39,778 nucleotides of DNA from NCBI RefSeq assembly GCF_036567765.1, contig NZ_DATCTU010000048.1, positions 1 to 39,778 of the forward strand, in the 5' to 3' direction. This document shows, one piece after another, positions 36,793 through 39,778 of this stretch. The stretch comes from Pseudobacteroides sp. (lineage in GTDB: Bacteria > Bacillota > Clostridia > Acetivibrionales > DSM-2933). Every line of letters starts with the position of its first letter. Position 1 is the first letter of the stretch. The position numbers and the translations under genes were made by a program. The notes under the pieces are model-generated. The model saw only the letters and a program-made list of their open reading frames with translations, was not told where the DNA came from and ran no database searches.

Positions 36793-37764
36793 CTATCTGG
36801 GTCCTTTCGAGAGATTATCTTCAGAAGGCACTGCGGTACCCGATATAATCTGATCCAGAACACTTTCTGTGTTCCCGGCATTTCTCCCAAGAATTGAATT
36901 TTTTAATATTAATCTGTGACCAAGTACAGGTTTGGCCAGGTACTTAATATCGTCAGGCAGTATGTAACTGCGGTCCTGAAGCACTGCATACACCTGGCAG
37001 GCCTTCAGGAGGGCCAGGCTGGCTCTAGGGCTTGCACCCAGTAATATATCAGGGTGATTTCTTGTTTTTTCTATAATCTCAAGAATATATTTCAAAATAT
37101 CATCGCTTACATGGACTTTGCTGTAGGAATTTTGAGCATCAATGATTTCATCGGCTGATGCAACAGGCTTGATATCGTCAAGGGGATTGTCTGCGATAAA
37201 CCGCTTCAGGATTTTTACTCCTTCCTCATTGGATGGGTATCCCATAGAGATTTTAAATAAGAACCTATCCAGTTGGGCTTCAGGCAAAGGGAAGGTACCT
37301 TGGGTTTCAATGGGATTTTGAGTTGCTATGACCATGAAAGCCTTACCAAGCACTCTGGTTTCGCCATCCACAGTTACCTGTCTTTCCTCCATACACTCTA
37401 GGAGGCTCGACTGTGTCCTGGGGGTTGCCCTGTTAATTTCGTCAGCCAACAAAATGTTGGAAAAAACTGGGCCGGGACGAAACTGGAATTCGCAATGTTT
37501 TTGGTTGTAGTAATTAATTCCCGTCAAGTCGGAAGGCAGCAGATCTGGGGTGAACTGAATCCTTCTGAAGGAACAGTTCAGAGATTTTGCAAGTGTCTTA
37601 GCAAGTATTGTCTTGCCCATACCCGGAACATCTTCTAAAAGTATGTGTCCGGATGTGATTAAAGCTATTAGTGACAGATCTATTATTTCATCTTTTCCTA
37701 CAATAACCTTGCTAACATTTTGTTTTATCTTCAAAGCAAGCTCTTTAATATTCATAGTATTCAT
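36793..37764 (-). CDS. MoxR-family AAA+ ATPase
   Basis: A 323-residue MoxR ATPase. Walker A is EDVPGMGKT (45-52), Walker B is ILLADEINRA (D108, E109), the sensor region is VIATQNPIETQGTFPLPEAQ, followed by LDRFLFKI, and the C-terminal lid contains GASPRASLALLKACQ. MoxR proteins are chaperone-like remodellers that act on partner vWA/DUF58 proteins. The ATG at 37764 has only a weak GGTGGTG site; an ATG three codons later (37755) is also possible. The gene is followed at 3 nt by the DUF58 gene. A small perfect hairpin (37797-37814) lies upstream, between it and the stalk-like gene. Confidence 0.92.
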   Translation of the reverse strand: MNTMNIKELALKIKQNVSKVIVGKDEIIDLSLIALITSGHILLEDVPGMGKTILAKTLAKSLNCSFRRIQFTPDLLPSDLTGINYYNQKHCEFQFRPGPVFSNILLADEINRATPRTQSSLLECMEERQVTVDGETRVLGKAFMVIATQNPIETQGTFPLPEAQLDRFLFKISMGYPSNEEGVKILKRFIADNPLDDIKPVASADEIIDAQNSYSKVHVSDDILKYILEIIEKTRNHPDILLGASPRASLALLKACQVYAVLQDRSYILPDDIKYLAKPVLGHRLILKNSILGRNAGNTESVLDQIISGTAVPSEDNLSKGPR

Positions 37765-37796
37765 ATCAGCACCACCGTCTGTATTATATGTAACTT

Positions 37797-37814
37797 CGAG
37801 GAAAAAAATCCTCG
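37797..37814 (-). other. Small perfect hairpin upstream of moxR
   Basis: CGAGGA (37797-37802) and TCCTCG (37809-37814) enclose six A residues on the plus strand (T on the minus strand). It lies in the 56-nt gap between the stalk-like gene and moxR. It has no T-tract behind it on the minus strand, so it could be a processing or partial-termination site. Confidence 0.35.
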
Positions 37815-37820
37815 CACTTT

Positions 37821-38753
37821 TTATTCAGAGTCGATTATATTAAGGACATGATCCTTATATTCATACTTCAAATTCAATTCTTTGCATACCTCAAGTACTG
37901 GAATATAATTCTTATCTATGGGTTTGGTATTTAAAACAATAAAGCTTTCTTCATCCTCATCACTGTATTTCTTGAGTTGATATGTATCGGTGGCAGAGTC
38001 ATATTGGCAATAAACCATAAAAGCCACCATTACAAAAAGCCGGTCTGCGTACAATATTCCCTGCTGATCTATAAGCTGGGCTCCAATAAATTTGTAATCA
38101 ATGTCTTCGCCATTTATGTAGACCTTAATATTATCATACACATCGGGTGAAGGCTTTTGGGCTTCAGGTGTAGGAGCAGGTGTGCTGATTGGAGTGTATG
38201 CATTGGTCTGTGGTGCAGGTGTTGATACTTGTGTCGGGGCCTCTGTAGCAACAAGTTCCGAAATAGGTGTTGCTGATGGCGTAGGTGATTGTGCAGGAAC
38301 AATATACTGAGGTTCTTTAGTGCTTATCATTACAGCATTTGCAGATTCATCCCAATGGACATCCATTTCTAGTGATTCCGCCAGAAATCTGACTGGAACA
38401 TAGGTCCTATCCTGTCGTATAAGTGCGGGAACGTCCATGTTAAGACTTTTCCCGTTGACAGAGCAGAAAGGTGTATTGATCCTTAGATCAATGCTATTAT
38501 TGTCTTTAGTGATTTTCACCATCTTTTTATCGGGTATCCACTCAAAGTCGGCATCAATGAATTCAAGTATTTTGCGTATGGGCACCATAATTCTTCCCTT
38601 CACGTTTATCGGATGGGTGTTGGTGATAAGTTCCTTTTTGTTGAGAAATATCTTATAGGTAGAGGATTGTGTATAGCAGGTATTGCTTAAAATAATTAAA
38701 AGAAAACTAAGTGTAATCGTGCATAGTATGGTACATCTTGAAAGTTTAAACAT
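37821..38753 (-). CDS. Secreted copper-amine-oxidase-N (stalk-like) domain protein
   Basis: A 310-residue secreted protein. The ATG at 38753 is chosen because AGGAG lies 8 nt upstream and MFKLSRCTILCTITLSFLLI begins a signal peptide; a longer frame to 38840 adds 29 residues without a ribosome site. The N-terminal domain carries two copper-amine-oxidase-N repeats, with INVKGRIMVPIRKILEFIDA and IRQDRTYVPVRFLAESLEM followed by WDES and VMIS. A Pro/Thr-rich linker follows (SPTPSATPISEL...STPAPTPEA), then a C-terminal domain with similar topology (ILYADRLFVMVAFMVY ... YIPVLEVCKEL). These domains are common in secreted clostridial proteins as cell-wall or polysaccharide-associated modules with no known catalysis. 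It precedes moxR by 56 nt. Confidence 0.8.
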   Translation of the reverse strand: MFKLSRCTILCTITLSFLLIILSNTCYTQSSTYKIFLNKKELITNTHPINVKGRIMVPIRKILEFIDADFEWIPDKKMVKITKDNNSIDLRINTPFCSVNGKSLNMDVPALIRQDRTYVPVRFLAESLEMDVHWDESANAVMISTKEPQYIVPAQSPTPSATPISELVATEAPTQVSTPAPQTNAYTPISTPAPTPEAQKPSPDVYDNIKVYINGEDIDYKFIGAQLIDQQGILYADRLFVMVAFMVYCQYDSATDTYQLKKYSDEDEESFIVLNTKPIDKNYIPVLEVCKELNLKYEYKDHVLNIIDSE

Positions 38754-38919
38754 TAAATTATCTCCTGGTTTATTTAAAATAATCTTTGAACAATAAACAG
38801 AAAAAAGTTGATTAAATGGAAATAAAGAAAAAAATAACATTTGGTCTTTCTTAAAATATCATATAATTTACTTGCTTGTCAACATATTGATCAGGTTGGA
38901 AAAGGTGTTGAAGCAATAC

Positions 38920-38969
38920 AAAATAAGGAGTGCTGCATTCACTACTTTCAAGTAGTGCAGCAACACTCC
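38920..38969 (-). terminator. Terminator of the spore coat gene pair
   Basis: GGAGTG (38927-38932) pairs with CACTCC (38964-38969), and inside it CTGCA/TGCAG and ACTACT/AGTAGT extend the hairpin around a TTCA loop. On the minus strand it is followed by TTATTTTG. It lies 18 nt after the stop of the second coat gene. Confidence 0.75.
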
Positions 38970-38986
38970 AACTGTAAAGACTAATA

Positions 38987-39349
38987 TTACTGCTTATATG
39001 GCAATTGTGTCTTGTAATTGGTGAAAACCTCAAAAGTATCGGTAATTTGAGGGGATGTAGCTAAATCCGCCTGATATTCGCCTAGGTTGAATAATTCTGT
39101 AAAGACTCTGTGGTGAATATCCTGGTTCCTGTTTCTATTGTCAATGGCACACTGCCTTAAATCATCATCTAGAATTTCATTTATAGCTATCTGATAGCTT
39201 ACAAGATTATGTTTTGCTGCTAACAATACATCATTTAACCTGTCCCTTAGGTTTACATTTGCATCCTTAACCTTAGGAAGCTGGTCTGAAACAGGTTTAC
39301 CGATTTTTTGAACTCCCGTTTTTGATGTTATTACAGATTCGTTTATCAT
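38987..39349 (-). CDS. CotF-like spore coat protein
   Basis: A 120-residue protein of the coat-F type: LRDRLNDVLLAAKHNLVSYQ, then AINEILDDDLRQ and QDIHHRVFTELFNLGEYQ, a ferritin-like helical pair seen in clostridial CotF homologues. It has no signal peptide. The ATG at 39349 overlaps the stop of the preceding coat gene (ATGA), so the two are coupled. A strong hairpin follows the gene. It is presumably made in the mother cell late in sporulation and incorporated into the coat; timing is inferred because I found no clean sigma-E or sigma-K promoter. Confidence 0.78.
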   Translation of the reverse strand: MINESVITSKTGVQKIGKPVSDQLPKVKDANVNLRDRLNDVLLAAKHNLVSYQIAINEILDDDLRQCAIDNRNRNQDIHHRVFTELFNLGEYQADLATSPQITDTFEVFTNYKTQLPYKQ

Positions 39350-39567
39350 TGTTTGTTTTGCCCTCCTTGTGAGTTATTTGCCTGTTCAATAAATCCAAGC
39401 AGATTGCTGTAGTTTTGCTGCGAAATTTTTGAGATATCAAAAAATAGCTGCCTGTATACCGGATTGGTCTCCTGGTTGGCATACTGATAGCACTTCTTCG
39501 AGGCTAAAAGCTCCCACGACAGCATGTCGTTGATGTAGCCCAGTTCTTTTGTAGACAAATTTTTCAT
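39346..39567 (-). CDS. Small CotF-like spore coat protein
   Basis: A 73-residue protein starting MKNLSTKELGYINDMLSWEL, with SKKCYQYANQETNPVYRQLF and a Gln/Asn/Gly-rich tail. The helix pattern (ELGYINDMLSWELLASKKCYQY) is that of CotF-related coat proteins, here only the first half of the usual domain. The ATG at 39567 gives the family-like start; ATG codons at 39579 and 39606 are possible but lie on or before the GGAAAGG site. Its TGA overlaps the ATG of the following gene, so the two short proteins may together replace one coat-F protein. Confidence 0.72.
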   Translation of the reverse strand: MKNLSTKELGYINDMLSWELLASKKCYQYANQETNPVYRQLFFDISKISQQNYSNLLGFIEQANNSQGGQNKQ

Positions 39568-39737
39568 ACAGTTTATCATTCCTTTCCAGATAATTTGTAA
39601 AATCATATTAATGAAACTTTTAATATAACCAATTTAGGAGTAAGTCCCGAATTTCGTAGAAATTGAAGGTGGCAGTCCAGACGGTAGTTTGATAAACTAT
39701 TGTTTGGGAAAACAAAAAATGAAAGGAGCTGCCACAT

Positions 39738-39778
39738 ATGAAATTATATCAGATCGGGTCAAAAAAGGGAAAGGAATT
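39738..39778 (+). CDS. 5' end of an unidentified gene, cut by the window edge
   Basis: An ATG at 39738 follows an AAAGGAG site (39722-39728) and opens MKLYQIGSKKGKE before the sequence ends. The upstream 90 nt has no other gene. The excellent ribosome site argues for a real gene; a transposase is possible given the abrupt window edge, but thirteen residues are too few to identify it. Confidence 0.45.
   Translation, partial: MKLYQIGSKKGKE

Noticed and set aside
39600..39680. Sigma-K or sigma-E promoter for the coat gene pair
   Set aside because: CATTAATATG on the minus strand is only loosely similar to either consensus and no -35 fits.

Overview
The window looks like a piece of the chromosome of an endospore-forming, cellulosome-producing clostridium of the Acetivibrio/Hungateiclostridium/Pseudobacteroides type. 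The evidence is AT-rich DNA with strong AGGAGG ribosome sites, an sspH-like small acid-soluble spore protein gene with a sigma-G type promoter, two CotF-like spore coat genes, and two family 11 xylanases carrying dockerins. No rRNA, tRNA or CRISPR array was seen. The left edge holds a 5'-truncated cysC remnant. The right edge cuts off the start of an unidentified gene with an excellent ribosome site, so both edges may lie at repeats or mobile elements.

Left region (about 0.5-11.1 kb). A tight + strand operon of eight genes opens with the poorly characterised STM4015-4014-4013-4012-4011 set: a leucine-rich-repeat protein, an ATP-grasp protein, a sulfatase/alkaline-phosphatase-fold hydrolase, a HemN-like radical SAM enzyme, and a second radical SAM enzyme with a SPASM-like cysteine tail. 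It continues without a gap into a HAD phosphatase, a PNKP-like P-loop kinase and a Thg1-like 3'-5' nucleotidyltransferase. A membrane-anchored amidohydrolase lies convergent to it. Beyond that are a 36-codon ORF with its own strong promoter, an RNA ligase that seems to lack its C-terminal motifs, and a TatD nuclease. The kinase, Thg1-like enzyme and ligase together look like an RNA-repair set. The STM401x operon is the best candidate for an undescribed pathway, and its enzyme types suggest peptide or protein modification.

Middle region (11.2-26.8 kb). An HscC-type Hsp70 is followed 2 nt later by an 848-residue TPR protein whose N-terminal J-like domain lacks the HPD motif, so the two probably form a chaperone pair. 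Convergent to them is a giant (about 2966 aa) cyclic beta-1,2-glucan synthase. Then come sspH and a cytosolic protein that joins a YceG-like N-terminal half to an HtrA-like serine protease.

Right region (26.9-39.8 kb). Two tandem GH11 xylanase genes follow: one simple (GH11-dockerin) and one with three catalytic modules (GH11-CBM6-dockerin-CE6-like esterase-CE4 deacetylase). Together they would debranch and cut acetylated xylan on the cellulosome. An orphan sugar-binding lipoprotein gene with a long structured leader comes next. A minus-strand cluster then encodes a copper-amine-oxidase-N (stalk-like) secreted protein, a MoxR ATPase, a DUF58 protein, a DUF4129 membrane protein and a second amidohydrolase. 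Two spore coat genes and the cut-off gene end the window.
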